Positions 46,156-55,237 of a stretch of 64,000 bases of DNA are shown here, piece after piece. This DNA comes from an uncultured Saprospiraceae bacterium (GTDB taxonomy: Bacteria; Bacteroidota; Bacteroidia; Chitinophagales; Saprospiraceae): assembly GCA_938015435.1 (NCBI GenBank), contig CALLPN010000002.1, forward strand, positions 1 through 64,000, written 5' to 3'. How positions within the stretch are numbered: position 1 is the first letter of the stretch; every line of letters begins with the position of its first letter. The notes beneath the pieces are model-generated. The model was given only the letters and a program-made list of their open reading frames with translations. It did no database searches and had not been told where the DNA came from. Made by a program: the position numbers and the translations under genes.

Positions 46156-46218
46156 TCACAAATTACTGCAACCTACCATCCAAAGTATAGATACTATTAT
46201 CAATACAAATGTTTTCAT
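46156..46218 (-). pseudogene. Signal-peptide-only lipoprotein remnant (20 codons)
   Basis: The frame encodes MKTFVLIIVSILWMVGCSNL and stops. This is a complete lipoprotein signal with lipobox Cys but only three residues after it. The start MKT... and hydrophobic pattern resemble the signal of the adjacent SCSPxYY paralogs, so it is most simply the 5' stub of a fourth decayed copy. A deliberately tiny lipoprotein is the alternative. Confidence 0.5.
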
Positions 46219-46255
46219 TGCTTGCTTCTTAATTATCTTATTTCAATTTAACATT

Positions 46256-46282
46256 CCAAATAGCATCCTACCGTCTATTTGG
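46256..46282. promoter_or_regulatory. Candidate TetR operator upstream of the efflux operon
   Basis: Perfect 8-bp arms ccaaatag and ctatttgg are separated by 11 nt, 77 nt before the TetR start codon. Half-site spacing of about two helical turns suits a TetR-type dimer or dimer pair. Autoregulation of the operon is inferred. Confidence 0.5.
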
Positions 46283-46359
46283 TATGATATGACTCTTGTA
46301 AACTTAAAAAACTTTGGAAACTATGCAACTATTAAAAGTTTCCTTCGTTTCTTTGTGCT

Positions 46360-46959
46360 ATGAGTTTAAAAGAAAAAATATTCTTAACCACATTTGATCT
46401 TTTCCTTAGATATGGGGTAAAGAGCGTTAGTATGGATGATATCTGCAGAAAACTAGGCATCAGTAAGAAGACTATATATACTATTATAGAAAACAAGAAA
46501 GACCTGATAGAGAAGATCATTCAACTACATATCACCAAAGATGAAGAGGATATAAGAGCAATTACAGAATCCTCAGAAACTGCCGTTGATGAGATGTGCA
46601 AAATTGGAAGACACGTTATCAAGTTTCTCAAAGAAATGAAACCTTCGCTGATTTACGATTTACAGAAATACTATCCCCAAGCTTGGGATATGATAGAAGA
46701 TCAACATTATGGATTTATCTATAGAACCATCAAAGCTAATCTAGAGCGCGGTCAATCTGAAGGCTTATATATACCATCATTCAATTCCGACATCATAGCA
46801 AAGTTGTATGTAGAGAAGACTCACTGTATCGCTGATGAAGAACACTTCCCTTCTGTAAAGTATAGTCGTCCACAATTATTCGAGCAATTATTCATGTATC
46901 ACATGAGAGGAATCAGTTCTGAAAAAGGATTAAGACTATTAGCCGATATAGAAATATAA
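46360..46959 (+). CDS. TetR/AcrR family transcriptional regulator
   Basis: The 199-aa protein has an N-terminal helix-turn-helix (SVSMDDICRKLGISKKTIYTIIENKKDLIEKI, about 22-53) and an all-alpha ligand domain. TetR regulators next to pumps normally repress them until a pump substrate binds. It is the first gene of a cluster with the TolC-like gene 28 nt downstream, so it probably controls its own operon. The ligand is not predictable. Confidence 0.9.
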   Translation: MSLKEKIFLTTFDLFLRYGVKSVSMDDICRKLGISKKTIYTIIENKKDLIEKIIQLHITKDEEDIRAITESSETAVDEMCKIGRHVIKFLKEMKPSLIYDLQKYYPQAWDMIEDQHYGFIYRTIKANLERGQSEGLYIPSFNSDIIAKLYVEKTHCIADEEHFPSVKYSRPQLFEQLFMYHMRGISSEKGLRLLADIEI

Positions 46960-46987
46960 AAACTACAAACCATTCAATAACAATACA

Positions 46988-48364
46988 ATGAAAAATATAC
47001 TCTTCATCCTGCTACTGTCTTCAGCGTTCCTAAAGCTACAGGCGCAGGATAAGTTCTCTTTAGAGCAAGCAGTTGGATATGCACTCACTCATCATAACAA
47101 TATGAAGATGAATGACCTAGATTATCAATCCGCAGAGAATACTATTAGTGAATTTAAATCTATAGCAAAGCCTAAGGTTAATGGAGGACTTGACTACTCA
47201 TACTATCTAGCGGTACCTGCACAACCTGTAGAAGATTTTATTTCGCCTTCTGTCTATGGCGTACTTTTTCAAGAAGGAGTAATTCCAGAAAGAGAATTGG
47301 GAGCACCGGAAACTTTTGAATTCTCTTTTGTACAACCAAATGTATTGACTGCGAGTATTGGCGCAAGCATACAACTATTTGATGGTGGCTACTTATATGG
47401 TCTCAAAGCCGCTAAACTCTACAGAGGACTTATCAAAAAAGAAAGGGTACAAAGTGAACAAGCAATAATTACTAATGTGACCAAGGCCTATATGTCTATC
47501 CTAATAGCAGAGAAAAATAAAGAAGTCATCTCGCAAAATATCAAAGTAGTAGAAAAATCATTATCCGATATCATAGCAGTTTATGAAAGTGGATTTGCAG
47601 AATCATTAGATGTAGATAGAATGCAACTGTCCCTAGAAACGCTACAAACTCAAATCGGAAGTTTAGATCAGATGATACAATTGAGCTATAATGTATTGAA
47701 GTTTCAGATGAATTACCCAATTGATCAAAGCCTATCTGTTAGTGATAATTTAGAATCTATGGTGGATGAAATTACTGTAGACAATATTGTCCTTGATGGA
47801 CCAATAGATATGAGTCGAAGAGCTGAATTTGGAGTTATAGAAATGGGTCAAAAGCTGAACGAAGTAGATTACAAAAGAACCAAAGCTGGATACCTACCTA
47901 CTGCTAATGCATTTTTCAATATTCAAGAATCATTACAGCGTAGTAATTTATTTGACAACAACGAAGCTGGATGGTTACCAACCGCTGTTGTGGGAGTAAG
48001 CGTCAAGGCACCAATATATGATGGTGGATTAAAAAAAGCAAAGATGGAAAACATCAAGCTTAAAATGCAGAAAACGGATTTACAAAAACAAGATCTAGAA
48101 AAACTGATCATGTTACAAGTAAGAAATTCACAACGATCCATTATCAATGCACGTAACACTGTAAACAATAGTAAAAAGAATCTTGATCTTTCGCAAAAGA
48201 TATATAATAAAACCAAAATCAAATTTAAAGAAGGAGTAGGCTCAAGCATTGAGGTCACTCAAGCCGAAGCTGATTTATATCAAGCGCAAGGAAATTACAT
48301 CAATGCTCTTTATGACTTACTGAGCGCTAAGACTGATTATAATTTGGCGTTAGCAAAAAATTAA
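46988..48364 (+). CDS. TolC-family outer-membrane efflux protein
   Basis: The 458-aa protein has a signal peptide (MKNILFILLLSSAFLKLQAQ) and two long-helix halves typical of TolC trimers, including SLEQAVGYALTHHNNMKMNDLDY at the start and FKEGVGSSIEVTQAEADLYQAQGNYI near the end. It forms the outer-membrane channel of a tripartite pump. The next gene is the periplasmic adaptor, 112 nt downstream with a hairpin between. Confidence 0.92.
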   Translation: MKNILFILLLSSAFLKLQAQDKFSLEQAVGYALTHHNNMKMNDLDYQSAENTISEFKSIAKPKVNGGLDYSYYLAVPAQPVEDFISPSVYGVLFQEGVIPERELGAPETFEFSFVQPNVLTASIGASIQLFDGGYLYGLKAAKLYRGLIKKERVQSEQAIITNVTKAYMSILIAEKNKEVISQNIKVVEKSLSDIIAVYESGFAESLDVDRMQLSLETLQTQIGSLDQMIQLSYNVLKFQMNYPIDQSLSVSDNLESMVDEITVDNIVLDGPIDMSRRAEFGVIEMGQKLNEVDYKRTKAGYLPTANAFFNIQESLQRSNLFDNNEAGWLPTAVVGVSVKAPIYDGGLKKAKMENIKLKMQKTDLQKQDLEKLIMLQVRNSQRSIINARNTVNNSKKNLDLSQKIYNKTKIKFKEGVGSSIEVTQAEADLYQAQGNYINALYDLLSAKTDYNLALAKN

Positions 48365-48397
48365 GCCCTACATAATTACACTCAAAATAAAATCCAA

Positions 48398-48437
48398 AAT
48401 CCTTATAGGTCGAGCTAGTCGTACTAGCTTATGGATT
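48398..48437. other. Hairpin between tolC-like and adaptor genes
   Basis: An inner stem agctagt-cgt-actagct (48413-48429) is enclosed by an outer aatcc/ggatt pairing. No T tract follows, so it may be an mRNA-processing or stability element rather than a terminator. Confidence 0.45.
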
Positions 48438-48476
48438 ATCGAATTTGACAAAACACATTGAATAAAACCAATTACA

Positions 48477-49616
48477 ATGAATAAATTTACCTTAACAATA
48501 ATCGTTGCTACTCTGCTTATGGTATCATGCCAACCAGAGCAAGATGAGCTCACAACTAAGCGTGCCGAGCTCAAAGAAAAAACAGCTTTGCTGCGTACCT
48601 TACAAACAGAAATAGGTGTGTTACAAGAAGAGGTTGAAACCCTATCTCCAGAGAAAAAAAGAGATAGCGTAATGGTCAAAGTAAATACAATAACTATAGA
48701 GCCATTCGTAAGAAAAGTAAATATACAAGGATCTGTAATATCTGATGAAACAGTATATGCGTCAAGTGAAATGGGCGGACGAATACTTAGTGTAAATGTA
48801 AAAGAAGGCCAACAAATATCCCGTGGTGCATTAGTTGCCACTATAGATATGGAGACTGTGCAACTACAGATCAATGAAATGCAAACTAATCTTGATCTAG
48901 CCAAAACCATATACCAACGACAAAAGAAACTTTGGGACCAAGAAATAGGATCGGAAATACAATACCTCCAAGCCAAGAATAATAAAGAGCGATTAGAAAA
49001 TTCTCTAATTACAATGGGCAAACAACTCTCGAAAAGAAACATCTACTCACCTATATCTGGAGTGGTAAATAAAGAATTTGCTTCTGCTGGAGAAGTAGCT
49101 GGACCAGGGACTCCTATAATAGAGATATTAGATAGTAGAAAGATAAAAGTAAAAGCAGATGTGCCAGAGCAATATCTAGCAACTATTAAAAAAGGTCAAA
49201 AAGTAAAACTTTTCTTTCCCGCTCTTAATAAAGAAGTAAAATCAAAGATATCTCTGATCGGAGCTTCTATTGATCCAGCCAACAGAACATTTGAAATAGA
49301 AATGAATCTAAACAATGGACAGGGCATATACAAGCCAAACCTCCTTACAGAAATAGAGTTCGTAGATTATACTAAGGATGAAGCTGTTGTGATTCCACTA
49401 GAGCTATTACAAGAAGAAGTATCAGGACGTAAGTATGTATACACCTCCAAAAAAGATGAAGAAGGAAGAGACATTGCCACAAAAGCATATATTTCATTAG
49501 GCGCAAGTTATGAAGGTTCTGTAGTCGTAGAAGAAGGATTATCAGCAGGAGATAAAATCGTCACTATTGGTGGACGTAGTTTAGTAGCTGGTAATTACTT
49601 AGCACCAAATATGTAA
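48477..49616 (+). CDS. RND efflux periplasmic adaptor subunit (membrane fusion protein)
   Basis: The 379-aa lipoprotein (signal MNKFTLTIIVATLLMVSC) has a coiled-coil region directly after the Cys (about 25-60), the lipoyl/hairpin domain (VKEGQQISRGALVATIDMETVQL, then a helical hairpin at about 130-180), a beta-barrel and a membrane-proximal domain. It links the inner-membrane RND pump to the TolC channel. The extra N-terminal coiled coil is longer than in AcrA. It lies between the channel and pump genes. Confidence 0.9.
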   Translation: MNKFTLTIIVATLLMVSCQPEQDELTTKRAELKEKTALLRTLQTEIGVLQEEVETLSPEKKRDSVMVKVNTITIEPFVRKVNIQGSVISDETVYASSEMGGRILSVNVKEGQQISRGALVATIDMETVQLQINEMQTNLDLAKTIYQRQKKLWDQEIGSEIQYLQAKNNKERLENSLITMGKQLSKRNIYSPISGVVNKEFASAGEVAGPGTPIIEILDSRKIKVKADVPEQYLATIKKGQKVKLFFPALNKEVKSKISLIGASIDPANRTFEIEMNLNNGQGIYKPNLLTEIEFVDYTKDEAVVIPLELLQEEVSGRKYVYTSKKDEEGRDIATKAYISLGASYEGSVVVEEGLSAGDKIVTIGGRSLVAGNYLAPNM

Positions 49617-49630
49617 CCTTATTTTTTTTG

Positions 49631-49697
49631 ATTCTGATACGCTTTAAACATGTATCAGAATTATACTAGGATGATTAATTCAGAAAAACTAGTATAA
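49631..49697. other. Two tandem hairpins between adaptor and RND pump genes
   Basis: attctgatac (49631-49640) pairs with gtatcagaat (49652-49661), and ttatactag (49661-49669) pairs with ctagtataa (49689-49697). They occupy most of the 99-nt gap between cotranscribed genes. There is no U tract, so differential mRNA stability or partial attenuation are the likely roles. Confidence 0.5.
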
Positions 49698-49715
49698 CAA
49701 CAAGAGCTAACAACA

Positions 49716-52700
49716 ATGAAAAATAAATTAAAAGAATTCGGTTTATCCTCATTAGCGATCGATAATGCCACAAGTGTATTTCTCGTTGCATTTATGATAC
49801 TCCTATTTGGGTTACAATCATATCAGAAGATGCCTAAGCAACAATACCCTGATGCATCAATGCCTACCATATTTGTCAATACTCCCTACTTTGGAAACTC
49901 TGCCGAAGAGATCGAGAATCTTATATCTAGACCTATCGAAAAAGAGCTCGAAGGTGTAGAAGGTATCAAGTCTGTAAACTCTACTTCGATACAAGATTTT
50001 TCTGTTATTGTAGCAGAGTTTGATGCAAGTCTAGAGATGAGTGAAGTAGTGAGAAAAACAAAAGATGCCGTAGATAAAGCTAAGAGCGAACTACCAACTG
50101 ATCTCAAGCAAGATCCGGAGATACTTGAAATAAATTTTAGTGAAATTCCAATAGTAACGGTAAATGTATCCGGAGATTACTCTCCAGATGATCTACGAAT
50201 GTATGCAGAACAGCTAGAAGATAAGATAGAGTTGATCAAAGAAGTATCAGAGGTACAAATGCGTGGTGAGCAAGAAAGGGAAATGAAGATCGATGTAGAT
50301 CTTAACAAGATGCAATCGCTCAAAGTATCATTTGGAGATATAGAAAATGCAGTAAAATCAGAAAACCTAACCATGTCTGGTGGCGAAATTGTACAGAACG
50401 GATTTCGTAGAGCAGTGCGTATCGTAGGACAGTTTACTAGTGACAAAGAATTAGAAAATATAATAGTAAAATCAGAAAATCAGAGACCAATATACCTCAA
50501 GGATATCTCTATTGTAAAGTATGGATACAAGGAAAGAACCAGTTATGCTAGATCTGATGGATATCCAGTTATTTCATTAGACGTTATCAAACGAAAAGGA
50601 AAGAACTTACTTGCCGCTGCGGATGAATTAAAGATAGTACTAGATGAAGCCGTAAAAGAGCTTCCATCAGATCTCAAAGTAAGTCTATTTAATGATCAGT
50701 CGGTCAATACCCGTAACGAAGTAAGTAATCTTGAGAACAGTATTATATCCGGAGTCATACTAGTGATATTAGTATTACTGTTTTTCTTAGGGCTTCGTAA
50801 TGCATCGTTCGTAGGTATTGCCATACCCTTGTCGATGCTAATGGGAATACTATTCTTATACGTATCTGGTACTACAATGAATATCGTAGTATTATTTTCA
50901 CTTATACTAGCTCTTGGGCTATTGGTAGATAACGGTATCGTAGTTGTAGAAAACATATATCGATATATGCAAGATGGCTACTCTGGCACTGAAGCGGCCA
51001 AGTATGGGACAGGAGAAGTAGCATGGCCAATTATTGCATCTACGGCAACCACATTAGCTGCATTTTTACCTTTAGCATTCTGGCCAGGTATTATGGGAGA
51101 GTTTATGAAATTTATGCCGATTACATTGATGTTAGTATTAGGTTCGTCTTTGTTTGTGGCACTGGTAATCAATCCTGTTCTCACATCTCGATTTATGAAA
51201 GTAGATACCAAAGCAGATGAACGATCAGAATATGTAGCTAAACGTAAAAATGTTTTTATTGGAATAATCATTATGCTGTTGATGTCAGTTGTAGGGCATT
51301 TCACCAAAGTAGATTGGTTCCGAAATTTAATGATAGTTGCCGCAGGAATAAGTCTAATTAATTTCTTTGTACTGAGGCCTGGAGCTTTTGCATTTCAAAA
51401 TACTATAATGCCAAAGCTCGAAAATATGTACAATAAATTTGTGACTTTTGCACTAGATGGATTTAAACCTGTAGTATTTTTCACAGGTACTTTTGTCTTA
51501 TTGTTTGCATCCTTTGCGCTATTTTTGGTCAAGACTCCAAAGATTACCTTTTTCCCATCAGCTGATCCTATTTACATCAATACATTTGTGGAATTACCAT
51601 TAGGTGTAGATATCGAAAAAACCAATGAGATCACGAAAGATGTAGAAAATAAAATTCTAGAAATATTAGAAAAAAACAATCAAATTGTAGAAGCCGTATT
51701 AACGCAAATTGGTGAAAACACTTCCGATCCAAACACACCACCTGAGCCAGGACTTACTCCACATAAAGCTCGTATCACTGTAAATTTTGTACCCACACAA
51801 GATAGAGAAGGAGTGTCTACTAGAGAAATATTAAATGAAATTCGAAGTAGTATTAAAAATTATGCTGGCGTAAAAATATTTGTTGATAAAAATGCGGATG
51901 GTCCACCTACTGGAAAACCAATCAACTTAGAGATACGAGGAGATAACATTGATTCACTTGTCACATTAACTGCGAGAGTAAAAGCATTTATCAACAATCT
52001 ACCAATCAAGGGAATTGAAGGCCTAAATGCTGATGTAAATATCGGAAAGCCAGAACTATTAATAGATATTGACAGAGAGGCGGCTAGACGATATGAGTTA
52101 TCAACTTATAGCATATCAGATGCTTTACGTACTTCTGTATTTGGTAAGGAAGTAAGCAAGTTTAAAGATGGTGAAGACGAGCACCCAATAATGCTCAGAT
52201 TATCTGAAGAATATCGGAATGATGAAAACAAATTGATCAATCAAAAAGTAACTTTCCGCAATCCTGCAAATGGGCAAATAGTCCAAGTACCAATGTCTGC
52301 TGTAGCAGCATTTAATTATTCCACTACATATAGTAGCATCCGTCGACTTGATGGACAGCGTGTCATTACTTTGAGCTCCAATTTACTAGATGGATATAAT
52401 GCCAATGAAATCGTTACTGCTCTACAAGATGAGATGAGCAGTTTTACCTTTCCTGAAGGATACACCTATGAATTTACTGGAGAGCAGCAACAGCAAGCAG
52501 AAGACATGGCTTTTCTTGGAGGCGCATTATTACTTGCAGTCTTCTTAATATTTATAATATTGGTAACTCAGTTTAATAGTATTATCAGTCCATTCATTGT
52601 AATACTATCAATCTTATTTAGTTTGATAGGCGTACTACTTGGATATGTAATTACCGGAAGTACTATCTCTGTAATATTTACTGGAGTAGGTATCATATCA

Positions 52701-53138
52701 CTAGCTGGAGTCGTTGTAAATAATGCGATTGTACTTATTGATTATATCAACTTATTGATCCGAAAAAAATCTGAAGATCTTGGATTATCTAGTACCGACG
52801 AATTACCTAATCATGAAATAAAACATAGTATTATAGAAGCAGGAGGCACAAGATTAAGACCTGTTCTTTTGACTGCGATCACTACTGTTTTAGGGTTGAT
52901 TCCTTTGGCACTAGGAATTAATTTTAATTTCTTCACATTGATATCAGAATGGGATGCGCAATATTTTGCCGGTGGTGATAATACTGCGATGTGGGGACCT
53001 ATGGCATGGACCATCATATATGGATTGAGCTTTGCTACCTTCCTTACCCTAGTCGTGATACCTGTTATGTATTGGCTCGCGTATAGAACCAAAATGTTTT
53101 TCGTTAGAAGAAAAGCTCGGAAAGCTACGAGTTCGTAA
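49716..53138 (+). CDS. Efflux RND transporter permease subunit (HAE-1-like)
   Basis: The 1140-aa inner-membrane pump has 12 membrane segments with two large periplasmic loops and the family repeats PNTPYFG-like/EEIENLISRPIEKELEGVEG at the start. TM4 reads LLVDNGIVVVEN (Asp405-Asn406) where AcrB has an Asp-Asp pair. TM10 reads VVVNNAIVLIDY (Asn1002) where AcrB has Lys940. Both changes occur in the proton-relay network, so coupling may follow the variant pattern seen in other Bacteroidota pumps. It is about 100 aa longer than AcrB, mainly from insertions around TM6-TM7 and the C-terminal region. It is last in the operon. Confidence 0.92.
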   Translation: MKNKLKEFGLSSLAIDNATSVFLVAFMILLFGLQSYQKMPKQQYPDASMPTIFVNTPYFGNSAEEIENLISRPIEKELEGVEGIKSVNSTSIQDFSVIVAEFDASLEMSEVVRKTKDAVDKAKSELPTDLKQDPEILEINFSEIPIVTVNVSGDYSPDDLRMYAEQLEDKIELIKEVSEVQMRGEQEREMKIDVDLNKMQSLKVSFGDIENAVKSENLTMSGGEIVQNGFRRAVRIVGQFTSDKELENIIVKSENQRPIYLKDISIVKYGYKERTSYARSDGYPVISLDVIKRKGKNLLAAADELKIVLDEAVKELPSDLKVSLFNDQSVNTRNEVSNLENSIISGVILVILVLLFFLGLRNASFVGIAIPLSMLMGILFLYVSGTTMNIVVLFSLILALGLLVDNGIVVVENIYRYMQDGYSGTEAAKYGTGEVAWPIIASTATTLAAFLPLAFWPGIMGEFMKFMPITLMLVLGSSLFVALVINPVLTSRFMKVDTKADERSEYVAKRKNVFIGIIIMLLMSVVGHFTKVDWFRNLMIVAAGISLINFFVLRPGAFAFQNTIMPKLENMYNKFVTFALDGFKPVVFFTGTFVLLFASFALFLVKTPKITFFPSADPIYINTFVELPLGVDIEKTNEITKDVENKILEILEKNNQIVEAVLTQIGENTSDPNTPPEPGLTPHKARITVNFVPTQDREGVSTREILNEIRSSIKNYAGVKIFVDKNADGPPTGKPINLEIRGDNIDSLVTLTARVKAFINNLPIKGIEGLNADVNIGKPELLIDIDREAARRYELSTYSISDALRTSVFGKEVSKFKDGEDEHPIMLRLSEEYRNDENKLINQKVTFRNPANGQIVQVPMSAVAAFNYSTTYSSIRRLDGQRVITLSSNLLDGYNANEIVTALQDEMSSFTFPEGYTYEFTGEQQQQAEDMAFLGGALLLAVFLIFIILVTQFNSIISPFIVILSILFSLIGVLLGYVITGSTISVIFTGVGIISLAGVVVNNAIVLIDYINLLIRKKSEDLGLSSTDELPNHEIKHSIIEAGGTRLRPVLLTAITTVLGLIPLALGINFNFFTLISEWDAQYFAGGDNTAMWGPMAWTIIYGLSFATFLTLVVIPVMYWLAYRTKMFFVRRKARKATSS

Positions 53139-53146
53139 TGTGTTTA

Positions 53147-53256
53147 TGATCGGTAAGCGCGAATAAAATGAGAGATTGATGAGCAGAAACGCTCTTTGCC
53201 ATCTTGCCTCTATTCTCAAGGCTTGTGCTCATCAATCTCTGCGAGCTTACCGATCA
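53147..53256. repeat. Dispersed long inverted repeat, copy B
   Basis: Outer arms tgatcggtaagc (53147-53158) and gcttaccgatca (53245-53256), and inner arms gagattgatgagca (53172-53185) and tgctcatcaatctc (53226-53239), form a hairpin homologous to copy A at 39453-39565. Its right 36 nt equal the reverse complement of copy A's left 36 nt except for one base, so the two copies are inverted relative to each other. It starts 8 nt after the RND stop and ends 9 nt before the stop of the convergent serine hydrolase gene, filling the intergenic space. Confidence 0.88.
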
Positions 53257-53265
53257 CTACCCATA

Positions 53266-54915
53266 TTAATTTAATTTCTTTCCTGGCATCACACCCCCAC
53301 CCTGATGAAGTGTCATCATAGTTACAAGACCTTTATCGTTTATAGTAAAGATAACTTGTGCCTCTACCACTTTCAAAAAGAAATCTGTTTTGTTATAAGC
53401 AAACAACTCAAACTGCGGCTGTCCTGTTGCCTGAGCAAAAAGATGCCCATCTTTAGTTGTAACCTCTATGTGGAATGACGGAGTCAATTCATATTTACCT
53501 ACATACTTCATGAGTTGAGTTGGGTCCAATGTTATTTCTTTTTTTGGTTTAGGAATTGCCATTTCTATTTCATTTCCAATTAATACCTTTCCTCCTCTTT
53601 CGAATTGAGCGACTTTTTTGCCAGTAACAATATTAAAGTTGTACTCTATCATTCCATCTTCGAAAATATACCTATCCTCCGACATCGGAAAAATAGGGAG
53701 CTTAGTGCTTCCTTTTCTTTGGCTATAAATCTGATTACCTTCTTTAGTAATAAATCTTATTACGCCTTCTTCAAATTCATATGATCCAATCCATTTAGAC
53801 CGCTTTTCATCAGTCAAATTTATTGCGTTTTTAACATCAGGTATTGGTTGGCCCATAGCAATCGCCGCAGCTCTTGTAGTGACCATATCTACATCACCAC
53901 AATCACAGTTACTAAGCCCAATAACATAAAGATCCTCATCTGGCAAATACAATTCGAATGTAGAATATCCAAAGATCCCTCCACCATGATGTACCATTGG
54001 GCTACCTTGAAGTTGTGATCTACCCCATCCGAGTCCATAAGAAATTTCTTTTCCATCTATAAGCTGAGATCTGTTGGTCGCTCTCTCATAATTAGCCTTA
54101 GTGATCAATTGATTAGCATTCATTGCATTTTGCCATTTGAGCATATCATCAACATTAGACATCAATGAACCTGCTGCATAAGGCAATGTCATACTCAGAT
54201 ATTTTGCATTTTCCATTCCGGCTGCTTCGGTGTAGCCACTTGCCCTTCCTTTGATCAATCTCGACTTACTACCATAGTAGGAATCAGTCATTCCCAATGC
54301 ATCAAATATATTTTTCTGAATAAAATCCTCGTAAGATTGGCCAGAGACTACTTCTATAATATGACCCAATAGTATATAACCTGAATTAGAATATGAATAT
54401 TTCTTTCCAGCCTCAAAATCCATAGGTTCGTTTTTGAAAACATCAATTAGTTCTTGTGGCGTCATATCTGTCCGTGCAAAATCCATAAATGATTTCATAC
54501 TAGTATAACTCTTAATTCCACTTGTATGGTTAAGTAATTGATAGATAGTGATCCTATTCCCTTGCGTCGGATAATCAGGAATATATTTTATGATTTCGTC
54601 TGTCACTTTCAGCTTTCCTTGCTCTTCCAGCATTAATATTGATACCGCTGTAAATTGCTTGGTTATAGACCCAAGTTCAAATACATTGTCTGGAGTGGCA
54701 TCAATTTCCAATTCGAGATTAGATTTTCCAGAGGCATTGCGATAGATAGTCTTACCATTCTTAGCTACTAATAAAGATATTGCTGTGCCTTCTGATGGGT
54801 AGTTTTCAGTGACTAAGGCATTTATTTCAGCAGTTATATTTTGTGCTGTTGCACTCATTAACGATACTAGCATGAAGCTTAAAGTAAACAAAATTGATAA
54901 CGTTGGATTTCTCAT
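53266..54915 (-). CDS. Exported serine hydrolase (class C beta-lactamase family)
   Basis: The 549-aa protein has a signal peptide ending ...SATAQ near residue 25. The catalytic SxxK is SITK at 83-86, followed by YSNSGY (about 172-177) and the third motif HHGGGIFGYST. The C-terminal ~180 residues form a lipocalin-like beta domain common in such proteins. Members include esterases, D-amino peptidases and penicillin-binding-like enzymes, so beta-lactam resistance should not be assumed. Monocistronic, converging on the RND operon. Confidence 0.88.
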   Translation of the reverse strand: MRNPTLSILFTLSFMLVSLMSATAQNITAEINALVTENYPSEGTAISLLVAKNGKTIYRNASGKSNLELEIDATPDNVFELGSITKQFTAVSILMLEEQGKLKVTDEIIKYIPDYPTQGNRITIYQLLNHTSGIKSYTSMKSFMDFARTDMTPQELIDVFKNEPMDFEAGKKYSYSNSGYILLGHIIEVVSGQSYEDFIQKNIFDALGMTDSYYGSKSRLIKGRASGYTEAAGMENAKYLSMTLPYAAGSLMSNVDDMLKWQNAMNANQLITKANYERATNRSQLIDGKEISYGLGWGRSQLQGSPMVHHGGGIFGYSTFELYLPDEDLYVIGLSNCDCGDVDMVTTRAAAIAMGQPIPDVKNAINLTDEKRSKWIGSYEFEEGVIRFITKEGNQIYSQRKGSTKLPIFPMSEDRYIFEDGMIEYNFNIVTGKKVAQFERGGKVLIGNEIEMAIPKPKKEITLDPTQLMKYVGKYELTPSFHIEVTTKDGHLFAQATGQPQFELFAYNKTDFFLKVVEAQVIFTINDKGLVTMMTLHQGGGVMPGKKLN

Positions 54916-55237
54916 ATTGCAGGATATTTGTTATTTGAATAATCTAATGTAATTCAAGAGTTCAATATCCAATTGAGATATCGATAGACCATTCGATTAA
55001 CACGACCAATAATCAGAATTTAATATCGACTAGATGTAATCGTTATTAACTATCTTCTGAATCCTTCTTATCAGTGCAAATACTTGAATATGTAATACTC
55101 AAGGCTTTAAAGGGAAATTCGAAGGGACCAACCAATTTATCAAGGATCAAAATCAATAAATTCGGTTCATCATTGAGTATCTATTGACTTCTAAAATATT
55201 GTAACTTGGCATTTTTTTAAACAAATCATGATTTAAC
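54916..55237. other. Divergent intergenic region
   Basis: These 322 bases lie between the serine hydrolase and CRTAC1-like genes. An imperfect 21-bp palindrome at 55083-55103 (cttga...tcaag ends) is the only local structure noted. No gene is supported. Confidence 0.5.

Larger units (their letters stand above)
45938..46359. other. Intergenic region between lipoproteins and the efflux regulator
   Basis: These 422 bases contain a remnant signal-peptide open frame (46156-46218) and an inverted repeat (46256-46282), both listed separately. A small palindrome, attcctaaaaaaggaat, lies near 46010-46026. The rest is AT-rich with no supported gene. Confidence 0.55.

Noticed and set aside
46156..46282. 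Antisense small RNA for the lipoprotein cluster
   Set aside because: Only an AT-rich stretch and short palindrome are present; no promoter plus terminator pair could be defined.
48368..49042. 224-codon minus-strand open frame
   Set aside because: Entirely antisense to the efflux adaptor gene, which has clear family motifs; the antisense translation is Ser/Ile-rich without domains.
53266..54915. Beta-lactam resistance gene
   Set aside because: SxxK and YxN motifs place it in the broad serine hydrolase family, and the added C-terminal domain is not found in true class C beta-lactamases.
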